Assembly (NCBI GenBank): GCA_012862575.1
Contig: BLSF01000011.1
Coordinates: forward strand, 124,001 to 188,000
Source of the DNA: Parietichytrium sp. I65-24A
Taxonomy: Eukaryota; Sar; Bigyra; Thraustochytrida; Thraustochytriidae
Direction: 5' to 3'
DNA: 64,000 nt
Position 1 is the first letter of the stretch. Each line of letters starts with the position of its first letter. The position numbers were made by a program, and so were the translations under genes. Under the pieces are notes generated by a model, which ran no database searches, was not told the origin of the DNA, and saw nothing but the letters and a program-made list of their open reading frames with translations. Below, in pieces: positions 31,902-42,004 of this stretch.

Positions 31902-32765
31902 ATGCCAAAGACGCGGCGTACAAGTTCGCGGCTGTCCTCGGCGCGCACAGGCCCTGTCCCCGCGGAACGTTCGCGGAACGCCGCTCGCGCGCCTTCATCG
32001 ACCGCAAAGCCCGTCCGACATGGACCAAGTCATGCTCAAAATGTTCCAAATGTTCCAAATGCTCCAAATGTCGCAGGGTTAGAAGGCGGCGATGGCAATG
32101 GCGATGGCGATGGCGGAGACGGTCGAGACGGTTCGGGAACGGCGCCGGAACGTTGCGAGTGGGCGGGCAGAGGCGGGCGCGAGCGGTCGTACCACGACGA
32201 TCATTGGGGCCATGAGCAGCGGGACACGACGGTGCTGTTCGAGATGCTCTCGCTGTGCTCGCAGCAGGCGGGCGTGTCGTGGCGCGTGGTGTGGAGCAAG
32301 CGGCTGGCGTACAAGGAAGCGTTCTTCCAATGGGACATGCAGCGCGTGGCAGCCATGAGCGAGGCGGACGTGGACGCGCTCTGCGCGAACGAGGGTGCCG
32401 GCGTCATGCGCAATAGGAAGAAGCTCGCTGCCATCGTCAACAATGCCAAGATCTGCGCGGAGATCGAGGCCACCCACGCAGGTGGATTGGCGGGGTTCCT
32501 GTTCGGGTTCACCGGCGGGCGTCCGCTCGTTAATGAGCAAGTCTGGGAGCAAGGGCACAAGCTGCAAGCGGAGAGCGAGGTGTCCAAGGCCATGGCGAAG
32601 GAGTTCAAGAGCCGAGGGTTCAAGTTCCTCGGCAGCATCACGCTGCAGGCGTTCGCGCAGCAGGTTGGCATCATCAATGACCACTGTCGCAATTGCTTCA
32701 AGAACCCGCACTGTTCGAACCACAAGGCATGTGAAGGACACGCGTCTATGCTTCCTGATGGATGA
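31902..32765 (+). CDS. DNA-3-methyladenine glycosylase I (Tag family)
   Basis: Single-exon gene of 287 residues. It is a base-excision repair enzyme that removes 3-methyladenine from alkylated DNA. From about residue 84 the protein follows bacterial Tag closely: CEWAG, YHDDHWG, LFEMLSLCSQQAGVSW, YKEAFFQWD with VAAM, GVMRNRKKLAAIVNNA, FLFGF, KEFKSRGFKFLG and a final NDH followed by Cys residues and CSNHKAC, matching the family's zinc-binding Cys/His set. The N-terminal 83 residues are a Ser/Arg-rich then Gly/Asp-rich extension absent from bacterial Tag; it includes NVPNVPNAPNV, coded by a 9-bp repeat near 32041, and could be an organelle or nuclear targeting region. Tag is mainly bacterial, so an ancient transfer is possible. 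Confidence 0.92.
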   Translation: MPKTRRTSSRLSSARTGPVPAERSRNAARAPSSTAKPVRHGPSHAQNVPNVPNAPNVAGLEGGDGNGDGDGGDGRDGSGTAPERCEWAGRGGRERSYHDDHWGHEQRDTTVLFEMLSLCSQQAGVSWRVVWSKRLAYKEAFFQWDMQRVAAMSEADVDALCANEGAGVMRNRKKLAAIVNNAKICAEIEATHAGGLAGFLFGFTGGRPLVNEQVWEQGHKLQAESEVSKAMAKEFKSRGFKFLGSITLQAFAQQVGIINDHCRNCFKNPHCSNHKACEGHASMLPDG

Positions 32766-33689
32766 TGCTGACCTACGACTCCGAGGACATGCTAGGCTTG
32801 ATTTGCAGCCGCCTTTGTTTCTACCTTGACCAAGCACTGACCGACTCGCAGTCTGGGTTTGTAACTTGGAGTCGAAGGTCGCTATGAGATCTCCCTGAAT
32901 TTCGCACGCTTAGCTAAAACAAGCGAAGAATGTGCCCTTCTCGATCAGGCCAAACCTTACTTCCGAGACACAAACTCGATCACCTTTACCGAGCTCGCAC
33001 TGCATGTCTCATGTCGATTCCGAACAAACCGCCGCTGATCCATATCGCCACCATCGCCACGCCTTTCCGCGAGTCAACGTACTGACCTACCCAAAGAAAA
33101 AGACTCCAGGAACCAAACAAGCCCCGTCAGCATCTCGCATTATTCAACATGCGCTTGCTACATCTGTGCCCGCCTTCGATGACCCACCGGTATCTTGTTC
33201 GACTTGATTCGCTGCACTCGACCAAGTTCATCGTGCATCTAAATTTTCTTAAAAGATTACATCTTGAACTTGAACTACTTGAACTCACAGTCAGAACACA
33301 AAATTCTCAGATCCCTAACCGTCTGCTCAGTACTATACAATACAAAACCATACAAAGCAAAAGCCTTTCTTTATCTTCATGTTTGCAGTCTGTGCGAGTA
33401 CACTTCAACGTACGCACGTACCATCAAGCTTACTAATAGTGCGACTGAAGACTGTGTCCCCGAGTACCGTTCGAGGACTGCACCACTGCGGGGTGACGAG
33501 AGAGAGAGAGAGAGCACGGACACACTCAAACAAGACGTGCAAGTATTGGTGAAGAGTAGGCGCGTAAGAGAAGGAGAGGGAGAAAGAGAAAGAGAAGCGC
33601 TTGCACGGAGTGTACTGAGTGCAAGGGAAAGTAAAATTGGAGAGTGCGTGGCAGTAGAAAAAGTACTGAAGAGAAAGAGACGTCTTGGA
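32766..33689. other. Intergenic region and 5' leader
   Basis: The 924 bp show no supported gene. The frame of the following gene is open back to 33264, but without any ATG. The leader has GA-rich runs at 33499-33516 and 33565-33595 and a GTGTACTGAGTGC motif near 33608, related to the dispersed GTAC motif. Confidence 0.45.
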
Positions 33690-36458
33690 ATGGTTTTGGT
33701 GGAGCTGGCAGATATCGAGGATCCCGACGAGCGGGAGAGGTATATCGAGTTTCTGGCCGAGAATGAGGTGGACTTTGTGCAAAGCAAGGACGGCATGCAT
33801 TACACAGCGCGCGTGACACTGTACCAGCGAGACGGCGAGGAAGCTGAGAGTGCGTCCCAGAGAACGTCTCGATCGTCTATGGACATGAGCAGCGCGTCCA
33901 AAATGTGGGCGCAGCAATACCGGCAGGGGGACTATGACGTGTCACAGGTTCCCGGTGCCAAACTTCAGCGCATCACGAAAGGATCGAGGCCTTCGCAAGA
34001 GACGGAGCGGATGCTGGGTGCATTTCGGGACCGGAAAGATGCGGAAGACTTTTCGTGCTACACCAAATTTTGTTCGCTGATCGAGATGCGGCAAGAGCTG
34101 GAGCCCAGAGAACGCTCGTTAAAGTGGGTGCTTGGCCTTATGAACGACATTTACGAAGAGCGAGCACGCGCGCTGGAACCATCGCCTGATACAAACTCCG
34201 CCGACACCGATCGTGCTCCCATCGCGCGCCTTACTCGGCGCGGCTCTGACGAGTCGGGCCTTCAAAAGCACGACCCCGAGCTGCTTAGAAACTTCCCCGT
34301 GTTTGTCATGGATCATCTTTCAAAGCGCTACGGACTGCGGCGGATTGTGGATCAAGCGAGCTGGGACCTTGTATTTAATGTGCATACTTTCCGCAGGAGC
34401 AATCTCGTGGTCGAGGTATTTGCCAGATTTTTGGAAGAATACTATGACGGACAGGATATCGTTTTCTTTTTGCGGGTGAAAGCCGCTGTGGAAAGCATCG
34501 CGGCAAGGAGCGTTCGCACAGCGTGGTCTCGAGAATTTCAGCCACCAGCTACCAGGCAAAGAGGCGTCGCTCGAGACCACGACCAGACGTATCTAAAGTG
34601 GTCAGAAGTTCTTTCTGTTGCCAGAGCTATTTACGGCTCCAATGGGAACGAGCAATACCAACATTTTGTCGACCTTGTCGATGAGCACTGCATCACGCTT
34701 GATCATAGGTCCACCGCTAGCTCAAGGGACAGCAGCGACGGGCCTGGCCGGCCGCGCGAACAGGGAGTAGAGATAGGGCAGCTTTTGCACCTTGCTGTGG
34801 CGCAATTTCATGACACCCAGGCTCAGCTGGAAGAACGCCATCACAGCAGTGGAGTCCAGCTAAGCAAGGACCAGGCCATGGACCAAGTCTTTGCGAATGC
34901 GTTAAGGCTCTACCACGCCAAAATGCGTGACTTGAGCGCTGCACAAGCCTCCTCCTCTAGGATCATGGCGGAGGATCTAAAGTACAACCGAAGGTTGGAC
35001 GAGATGTGTGCCGCCCTAAAGTCCTCCCTTTTGGAAAACGACACGACCAGGAATTCGCTTCAGCATGTTAACGAGAAGACCATTCGCGAATGGGGCATGC
35101 TAATCCTCTCTCAGGAGGTCAACGCCCTTCATCAAATGGAAGGAAACGAAGAAGAGGAAGAAGAAGAAGAAGAATACAACGATAATAGGATCTCTGCTTC
35201 GGTAGTAGGGCCCAATTCCGAGGAAGGAAAAGATGATAAAAGATCTAAACAAATGATGAAGCGCGCAAGCTCAGAGAACTACGCAGTGGAAGAGCTTTCA
35301 TCCGAAGCAGCCCGCCCGATTGGTAGTGAGGAGAAACCCCGGCGTGACGATAGCGCTATTATAAGAGCCAAGAAACCCACTGTGCAGGCGCGAGCTGCAC
35401 CTACCGCATCTGTAAAAGACGAAGACAACCAAGATGATGGGAGGGAAGACGTCCAGAGCGGCGCTGCGAAGCGACCGGGTATCGTCCCATTGGAGTCCAT
35501 TTTTGGTGCGTCAGCACACATGAGGTCTGGATTGGTGAACGCTTCCCCACCCACGTCACCGCCCCCGCCACCTCCTACAGAGCCGCCACCTCCTGAACCG
35601 GAGCAATTTGGTCTCTCTAGGGAGACGCCTGCTGATGGAATAGCAGCTGTTCAAGCGCGCCTGTTAGAATTCTCCATGGGCGGTGAAAGTGTAAGAAGAG
35701 GGGCCAAACCAGCAACCATTCTGTACGAAAAAAGTCCAACCAGTCATTCCTCCACGACTCAGCCATCGCCAGTCTCGGTCTCGTCTTCCACCAGACAGCA
35801 CCAAACTAGCTCCTGGGACGGCCGTTCGCCAACCTACAGCGAAAAGCTTGCCAACTTTCGCCGGGCAAAGGGTCTCGGTGCTCCGCCGCCACCGCCACCA
35901 GCTCCGCCTCAGCGAAAAGCTGGGCAAATAGTAACAACTGCACCATCTACAATGGCGAAAATCACTCCGCCAGGCTTTCGATCACAGGCCGCGGCACTGA
36001 GTCAGGGACCTGCGCCAACGGAGATGGTTATTCGTGAAATCCAAGGGTGTCTAGCAAGAGGGAAAGAGGAGTACATGAATTCAATAATGGCGTCCGCGCA
36101 AGGTCTACCTCCGACCGTGGTTCTCGAGATTGAGCGGGAGGTCCGCTCACAGCTGGAAAGTAAGACCAGGGCAATTCTAAATGATGTCATAGGAGGAGCC
36201 AAATCAAGCTCGTATATGTACGAGTGCGTCGCGGTTCCAAATTCAAGCTCCAGATCGCAACTCGAAGCTGAGTTCCGAAACATTTTACGTGTCTTCAACG
36301 AGAGCAACGGCTCATACTACCACATGAGCCGTCAAGTGGAAGACTTTAGCAACCACATTCTCAGCAGCTCGGAACTGAGACAAGACATCGAGCCTCTCGT
36401 TGCTCTCCTCGTCACCTACGCATCAGCGCGACTTGGCACTCGAGCCTCTCACCGCTGA
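33690..36458 (+). CDS. Large proline-rich protein of unknown function
   Basis: Single-exon gene of 922 residues. The open frame reaches 426 bp further upstream from a TTG, but the first ATG is at 33690 (ggaATGG). An N-terminal helical part ends in a distinct block at about residues 198-260 (SKRYGLRRIVDQASWDLVF, then a segment with FARFLEEYYDGQDIVFFL), which recurs in protist and ciliary proteins as I remember them, but I cannot name the family. The middle is charged, with a Glu run (about 488-497). Two proline tracts (about 620-637 and 730-742) resemble profilin- or SH3-binding stretches, as in formin FH1 or WASP regions. The C-terminal 170 residues are helical and ordered. A link to actin or cilia is speculative. 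No membrane span is seen. Confidence 0.65.
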   Translation: MVLVELADIEDPDERERYIEFLAENEVDFVQSKDGMHYTARVTLYQRDGEEAESASQRTSRSSMDMSSASKMWAQQYRQGDYDVSQVPGAKLQRITKGSRPSQETERMLGAFRDRKDAEDFSCYTKFCSLIEMRQELEPRERSLKWVLGLMNDIYEERARALEPSPDTNSADTDRAPIARLTRRGSDESGLQKHDPELLRNFPVFVMDHLSKRYGLRRIVDQASWDLVFNVHTFRRSNLVVEVFARFLEEYYDGQDIVFFLRVKAAVESIAARSVRTAWSREFQPPATRQRGVARDHDQTYLKWSEVLSVARAIYGSNGNEQYQHFVDLVDEHCITLDHRSTASSRDSSDGPGRPREQGVEIGQLLHLAVAQFHDTQAQLEERHHSSGVQLSKDQAMDQVFANALRLYHAKMRDLSAAQASSSRIMAEDLKYNRRLDEMCAALKSSLLENDTTRNSLQHVNEKTIREWGMLILSQEVNALHQMEGNEEEEEEEEEYNDNRISASVVGPNSEEGKDDKRSKQMMKRASSENYAVEELSSEAARPIGSEEKPRRDDSAIIRAKKPTVQARAAPTASVKDEDNQDDGREDVQSGAAKRPGIVPLESIFGASAHMRSGLVNASPPTSPPPPPPTEPPPPEPEQFGLSRETPADGIAAVQARLLEFSMGGESVRRGAKPATILYEKSPTSHSSTTQPSPVSVSSSTRQHQTSSWDGRSPTYSEKLANFRRAKGLGAPPPPPPAPPQRKAGQIVTTAPSTMAKITPPGFRSQAAALSQGPAPTEMVIREIQGCLARGKEEYMNSIMASAQGLPPTVVLEIEREVRSQLESKTRAILNDVIGGAKSSSYMYECVAVPNSSSRSQLEAEFRNILRVFNESNGSYYHMSRQVEDFSNHILSSSELRQDIEPLVALLVTYASARLGTRASHR

Positions 36459-37240
36459 GTTCCCCAGCGGACTCGCAGGAGCATCCCACTTTCGACGCCT
36501 CTGCGTCAACAAACATACACGTCCCACCACCTCATCCAAAAAATCCCATCTCATTCGACACGCAAAGTTTCCCCTTTCCAGTTCCATCTTCATCCACCAC
36601 GAACTCGCTCGCCATCACAATGCCACAGTATCTTGGTCCACCTCCACAACTTATTATGACCGTTACGGAAACTCACTACGACCCTATTGATAACCTCTAG
36701 TCGCCTTAGCAGCACCCATCTCGGAGTGAACTACTGGTGCACTCTCTCTCTCTCTTTTTCTCTCTCTGCTCATCTATCTCTCTGAGGCAAAGCAGTTTCT
36801 ATGGCAAATGGGAAAGACAAATATTGGCTGAGAGTATCGGCAGTGTTGCAGAAGATGGCAGTGGAGTAAGCACACAAAACAAGACAAAACAAAGCATCTG
36901 CATATGCATATGCACAAGGGCGTGCGCGTACGCGAGAGCTTTGGACTTTGGATTGGAACATCGACCTCGATCTCGACCAGCTCGGGTTGATTTGGACCCC
37001 GCAGACCCCGCCTTGAAATCAAGGCGGCAAGACGGAATTTTGCAGCAGGCGGCGGCGGCGACGGTAGATGGTTTGACTCGATTGAGAAGCGGGACGAGCA
37101 ATTGGAAGGGAAGATTGCAAGGGAGCGCTGCGATGGTGTTGGGCAGGTGATTCGGTGTTCGCGAGGTGTACAAGTGAACGGAACTGCGCGTGAGCTGGAT
37201 TGAGCTGATTTGAGCGCGGAGAGAGCGTTTTATCGCCACA
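36459..37240. other. Intergenic region
   Basis: About 0.8 kb, with a CT-rich run at 36739-36790 and an alternating TGCATATGCATATGC palindromic stretch near 36897-36913. The open frame at 36737-37150 has no recognisable domain and overlaps a longer frame on the opposite strand; neither is supported. Confidence 0.4.
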
Positions 37241-40200
37241 ATGGCGGAAGCGGCCGAGAGACGGCTGTTGGAATGGCAGGCTGAGACGAACAGCAAGCCA
37301 CGCCCGCCACAGGAAGCAGAATGGTCCAAACCGCCCAGTCCGAGAAAGAGGATGCAAAAGTCTACGAAGACGGTGGCAACGACGGTGGAATCGCCAAAGA
37401 AAAAGCTGACAGAGAAACGAGGGAAAAAGGATGCACTCCAGCACTGGTTACAGGCGTGGGACGCAGGAAGTAAGGGGAAGCGGAAGGCAATGCTGGAGGA
37501 GTTTACAAGATCAAACTCTGGGCGCGCAACCATCGCGGAGATGGAAGATGTCTTTGGTCCAAACTTGTCGCTGATACTTTCGCGCATATCGAGCTCCTTT
37601 CGATTGAGTTACCTTGTAGGATTTGCTCTGGCACAGCACATCCAAGCGATGCGAACGATTGTGTCTGCAAGTGGAAGCGAGGAGTACTTGGAGGAAGTAA
37701 TTCAAGCTGGTCTACCTATCACATTACTGGAACTGATCACAATGGGGACGGATATTGGCGTCACAGAGCAGGACAAGTGCGAGGCGCTTACATTATTAGC
37801 CGTGCTCACCACACAGAGCGGCGTGCCAAAGCGATTGATAGGAGAATTTAATGGACTGGAGGCTTTGCGGGAGTGCTTCACAGGGAGCACGTCTGAAAAC
37901 GTGCAGGAGAACTGTGTGCAGCTGATGGTGCAGTTGTGCACCAACAATGATGAATTTTGCCAGGGGAACATCAAATTTCTTGGAAATCTATTGCGATCTC
38001 CTCATCGTGAGGCTAAGCTCTCCTGCGCAAAGCTGATATGCATTTTGCTGCAAGACAAGAGATCGTGCTTTTTCACAAGCCCGAGCAGAAGAGACTCGGC
38101 TCGAGGTGGAAACAACAATGCAGAAAGTCCCAAGGGAAACGAGGACTGGCTTTTTAGCGAGGAGCAGATCATCGTGGATCGCATAAACAACTTTGTTGCG
38201 CCATGTGTCCAACTTCTACAGGTCCACGACCTGGATTTGCAGAATGCTGGAATGAAGGTGATAAAGGTGCTTCTTGAACTGAAGAATGTGTTTGCCCCGA
38301 CCGTCAAACACCTGATGTACTTAATTTATACGACGCCGTCGATCACCACGAACGGGGTTCAGAGCTTTAAAGTTGGGCTCTCCAAGCAGAAGAAGGAACC
38401 TTTTCACCCGGGGTTTTGCGTGCTTCGAATTCTGAAAGACGTGTTGACAGATGCCCCTGCGGCAACTGTGTCCAGTCTGTGTAACTTTGGTCTGATCAAC
38501 GTCCTCTTAGGTTCGATGCTCAATATTCACTGTTATGACATCCAGAAGCTGGCTGCGGATATGTGTCGGCAGCTCTGCCGACTGGACAAGTTTGCGAAGG
38601 AAGATGTGAAAAGCGTATTGGGTGCAGAAATGCTGCAAAGATTGATGGGCAGTGAAACAATCAAGGATGGTCAGATTATACGCGAGTTCATTCGCGACGA
38701 AGTTCTGTACAAGGAGGTTGCGATGCAACTTCGAAAGCGGGGATGGGAAGTCGGATTCAAGCATCAGCAGCCGCAGGGTGCGAGTCAGGATTCAGATGCG
38801 CAAGGCGAGGGGAGCAGCTCCCGGGAAGACCACGGCACCTCAAGAGACGAAAACAGCCGCAATGAGACTGTGGAAGAGAGCGATACAGTCAACGATGGTA
38901 AAGAGGACATTGCTGATGAAGGCCACAATGACAGTGAAGACGGCGACGACCACAATGACAGTGATGACGACAATGATGACGAGGAGGATACGCACGGAGA
39001 TGAGCATCACAGTACGAACGACTCGTTCAGCAGCGCTGACTCAGGCTCATCTCGGCATCTCCGGTTAGAGTCGGCGCAAAATGACGCGGAGTTAGACTGC
39101 CAAGACGGTCCTTCTGCTGCGGCGGAGAGCCCAGACCAGATCGTCGAGAGCGAGCCCTTACTTGAACATCTCCCTGACCACCTCGCCGAGGTGAAACCCT
39201 TCGGTCCGGTGGAGGAGGGAGAAGCGATCAGGTCTGATCAAAGCCATTCCAGCGACGGTTCCGGCGCGATAAATCTTCGCAGCTCCCACAGCGCAATCGC
39301 CTCTCGTACCAAGTCAACCTCCTCGCGCCACAACGCCAACCCCAGCTCCAGCGCGGCCTCGCGTACCGCCAAGGTCAAGTTCCCGTTGACCTCCAAGCAA
39401 CTGAGCCACCGCGCCAGACGCAAGTTCGGCAACAGCGCCGACGTGGATTCTCGGAGCGCGAGTCGCGGCCCGTCGCACCACCACCAGCATCATCATCATC
39501 ATCACAATCCCCAAAGCCTGCACGACATGCACAGCATGCACAGCATGCAAAGCGTGCAAAGCGCGCTCACTTCCCAGGCGAGCGTGAGTTCCATGTCCAG
39601 CCTGCTCTCCGTCCAACTTCCTGCATCCCAGCGCAAGGAAGAGCTCTTCGTTCCCCGCCACAGGGCTCCCGTCTCCGACGCAGCATTCACGCAGCAGGTG
39701 GCCCGGCTCCCGCGCCAGCAGGAGACTGACGAGGAGAAGCAGACTCTTCAGTACATCAAAGGCCTGCCGGTCCCCGGTCCCGGTCTCGCTTCCGGTCCCG
39801 GTCCCGGTTCCGGTTCCGACTCTGGCTCCGGCTCCGTGTCTGCTCCTCTAGGTGCGGGCAAAGTGTCCGCGGACGTGCTCGCGGACCAAGCCACCGCCGA
39901 GGTCCTGCGCGAGGTACCGCTCAAGTTCCTTCCCGACGCCGTCGCCGCCACCTACGTCGATGTCGCCGACCGCCCGCGCCTCGCCATGGCCATGCGCCGC
40001 GCCAGCCTGGGCCAGTCCAAGCCCGGTGGGACGACTGGGACGATTGAAACGACTGGGACGGGTGTCCCCGGCGCGGACCTTCCGCTGTCGAAGGAGGCCA
40101 AGCTGCAGCGGCGGAACCAGCGGCTGCTGGAGATCCGCCAGCACAAGGAGGAGATCCGCGCGCTGAGGGCAGCGTCCAAACCGGTGTCCCCGCAGGTGTC

Positions 40201-40465
40201 CTCGCAGGTGTCCCCGCAGGTGGGCGCCAGCGGAGAGATGCCCGCGTTCTCCTCGCGAGCGCTGATGGAAATGGCCGTGGAGAGATCGCGAGCAGGGTGG
40301 CGCAAGGGCGGCGCCGCGGACAAGGACAAGGAGAAGGAAGAAGCGAAAGGGTCCGCGGACGGGGAAGCTGAAGAGGCGAACGGCGGCGAGAACGGAAGCT
40401 CGAGGTCGGACAAGGGGCGAAAGTCGGGAAAGAAGAAGGGCAAGAAGGCGCGCAAAGCCGCTTAG
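37241..40465 (+). CDS. Armadillo-like helical protein resembling ARMH1, with long disordered tail
   Basis: Single-exon gene of 1074 residues. The start ATG is in strong context (cacaATGG). After a basic N-terminus, residues about 67-506 form an armadillo-type helical array: HWLQAWDAGSKGKRKAMLEE, VFGPNLSLILSRISSSFRL, EEVIQAGLPITLLELI and CEALTLLAVLTTQSG read like human ARMH1 (armadillo-like helical domain containing 1), from memory of that family. From about residue 510 the chain is disordered: acidic Asp/Asn-rich (547-593), a His run with repeated DMHSMHSMQSVQS (745-773), a Gly/Pro/Ser repeat (843-865) and a Lys-rich end (KKKGKKARKAA). It probably acts as a protein-binding scaffold; a ciliary role is only suggested by ARMH1's distribution. 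The stop is 15 bp before a tandem repeat array. Confidence 0.7.
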   Translation: MAEAAERRLLEWQAETNSKPRPPQEAEWSKPPSPRKRMQKSTKTVATTVESPKKKLTEKRGKKDALQHWLQAWDAGSKGKRKAMLEEFTRSNSGRATIAEMEDVFGPNLSLILSRISSSFRLSYLVGFALAQHIQAMRTIVSASGSEEYLEEVIQAGLPITLLELITMGTDIGVTEQDKCEALTLLAVLTTQSGVPKRLIGEFNGLEALRECFTGSTSENVQENCVQLMVQLCTNNDEFCQGNIKFLGNLLRSPHREAKLSCAKLICILLQDKRSCFFTSPSRRDSARGGNNNAESPKGNEDWLFSEEQIIVDRINNFVAPCVQLLQVHDLDLQNAGMKVIKVLLELKNVFAPTVKHLMYLIYTTPSITTNGVQSFKVGLSKQKKEPFHPGFCVLRILKDVLTDAPAATVSSLCNFGLINVLLGSMLNIHCYDIQKLAADMCRQLCRLDKFAKEDVKSVLGAEMLQRLMGSETIKDGQIIREFIRDEVLYKEVAMQLRKRGWEVGFKHQQPQGASQDSDAQGEGSSSREDHGTSRDENSRNETVEESDTVNDGKEDIADEGHNDSEDGDDHNDSDDDNDDEEDTHGDEHHSTNDSFSSADSGSSRHLRLESAQNDAELDCQDGPSAAAESPDQIVESEPLLEHLPDHLAEVKPFGPVEEGEAIRSDQSHSSDGSGAINLRSSHSAIASRTKSTSSRHNANPSSSAASRTAKVKFPLTSKQLSHRARRKFGNSADVDSRSASRGPSHHHQHHHHHHNPQSLHDMHSMHSMQSVQSALTSQASVSSMSSLLSVQLPASQRKEELFVPRHRAPVSDAAFTQQVARLPRQQETDEEKQTLQYIKGLPVPGPGLASGPGPGSGSDSGSGSVSAPLGAGKVSADVLADQATAEVLREVPLKFLPDAVAATYVDVADRPRLAMAMRRASLGQSKPGGTTGTIETTGTGVPGADLPLSKEAKLQRRNQRLLEIRQHKEEIRALRAASKPVSPQVSSQVSPQVGASGEMPAFSSRALMEMAVERSRAGWRKGGAADKDKEKEEAKGSADGEAEEANGGENGSSRSDKGRKSGKKKGKKARKAA

Positions 40466-40480
40466 CAACTGAAGTGAGGG

Positions 40481-40861
40481 AGTGATTGGGTTGGGTTCCA
40501 ATTCCATAATTCCATGGAGTTCATGGAGCGACTTTTCATTTGACATTTGACAGTGAACAGCTGGTTCCGTCTAGCTCTCTCGAGCGAGCAATCGCGATTG
40601 ATTAGTGAGTGATTGGGTTGGGTTCCAATTCCATAATTCCATGGAGTCCATGGAGCGACTTTTCATTTGACATTTGACAGTGAATAGCTGGTTCCGTCTA
40701 GCTCTCTCGAGCGAGCAATCGCGATTGATTAGCGAGTGCGTGGGTTGGGTTCCAATTCCATAATTCCATGGAGTCCATGGAGCGACCTTTCATTTGACAT
40801 TTGACAGTGAACAGCTGGTTCCGTCTATCTCTTTCGAGCGAGCAATCGCGATTGACTAGTG
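40481..40861. repeat. 127-bp tandem repeat, three copies
   Basis: Units at 40481-40607, 40608-40734 and 40735-40861 are nearly identical, with only a few substitutions each. Each unit contains GGTTGGGTTCCAATTCCATA, an ATTCCATGGA element, TTTGACATTTGACAGTGAA and GCGAGCAATCGCGATTGA. The array starts 15 bp after the stop codon of the ARMH1-like gene, so the transcript probably runs into it. Copy number may vary between strains. Confidence 0.95.
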
Positions 40862-40931
40862 TCTGTCAAAATGAGACGAGCTGCGTAATTTTTTTCCCAA
40901 GTTCATCACTCTTGGATCAATCTAATGTCTT

Positions 40932-41142
40932 CGATTGAAAGGCATGAAAGGTGGGCCCGTTGAGAGAAAGAGAGGCCAGGCCGGTGCTGATGGTTGGAGC
41001 TTGCGATAGGCTTGGCTACAAAGCTTAGAATGCTCCTCGATAGATCGATCGATCGTCCCGTTCCGATTGAAAGGCATGTATGGTTGGCGCGTTGATACCA
41101 AGAAGGACAGGTGCTCAAGGCTGAAGTTTGCGATAAACTGCG
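40932..41142. repeat. Degenerate direct repeat, 132 bp apart
   Basis: CGATTGAAAGGCATG at 40932 recurs at 41064, with diverged similarity for about 80 bp after each (GGTGGGCCCGTTGA against GGTTGGCGCGTTGA, then GGAGCTTGCGATA against GAAGTTTGCGATA). The spacing is close to the 127-bp array just upstream, but the unit is unrelated. Confidence 0.6.
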
Positions 41143-42004
41143 GGGCTTCGTCTTCGCCACAGAGCTTTCAATTCTTTGTGGCTTGGTGATTTATTGCGAA
41201 CTAGCCACCTTCAGAAAGAAAGTCGTGCCAAAAAACTGCGAGCTGTAAAACAAGAGTAAAGTCTAGTCTAGTTCACCGCGTTGTTCGATTCGGAGAAGGC
41301 TGTTTTTAATTAAGTTTGTTGAAAATTTTGATCATAGCAACAACAAAGACTGGTTGTTTAATTTCAAAATTTCTGGACAGCTAAAACAAGTAGAAAAGGA
41401 AATACGGATGTACAAGAGACGGCTTGACGAAATACTCTCGGCACACGAAGCAGAGACCGTGAAAAGGCCTATTTCTCAAGGTTCACTTTTTCTTAATTCT
41501 GACAAGACGAACTTCTTCTTTCTTTCAATCAATCAATTTAAATTTTTATATTTTTTTGAATTGATGATTCTCGACTTTTTTAATTGTTCCTTGTTCACTT
41601 ACTTACTATGGTGAGCGTGGAGTCAATCTAGACTCAACTTTTTCCTGCTTTCATATTTTTTTCTGTTCTTTTTTCACTCTTGATCTTGACAAGGGACACC
41701 AACGACTCTCTTTCTCCGATTCTCTTCTGCCACCGCACTGCCTGTATAGAAAAGAAGAGCAGGGCCCCGTTTGAATTCTTCTTTTTTTTTTTTGGTTTGC
41801 ACGCACACACCGTCGACCGAGCGACATAAATTACCCATCGCGAGCACGAGCACGAGCACAACCTCGAGCACATTCACAAAATCCATCCACAGCGCTGATG
41901 CTCGCCGCGACTACCAACGCCCACGTTCATGGCCAACGAACAAACTCGGGCAGCAAGCAGGCAGCAAAAGCGTCTGTGCGACGCGAGCCTAGATGCCTAG
42001 ATAC

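Larger units (their letters stand above)
40466..42004. other. Intergenic region with tandem repeats
   Basis: The 1.5 kb between two convergent genes begin with a 3 x 127-bp array, followed by a degenerate repeat pair (40932 and 41064), an AT-rich part (41280-41610) and a poly-T tract near 41782-41792. No gene is supported; the frame at 41354-41614 is AT-driven. Confidence 0.5.

Noticed and set aside
33264-33689. N-terminal extension of the proline-rich protein
   Set aside because: The frame is open but has no ATG before 33690; it begins at a TTG, and its composition looks like leader sequence.
40481-40861. CRISPR-like array
   Set aside because: Contiguous 127-bp tandem units with no unique spacers in a eukaryotic context; this is a minisatellite-type repeat.
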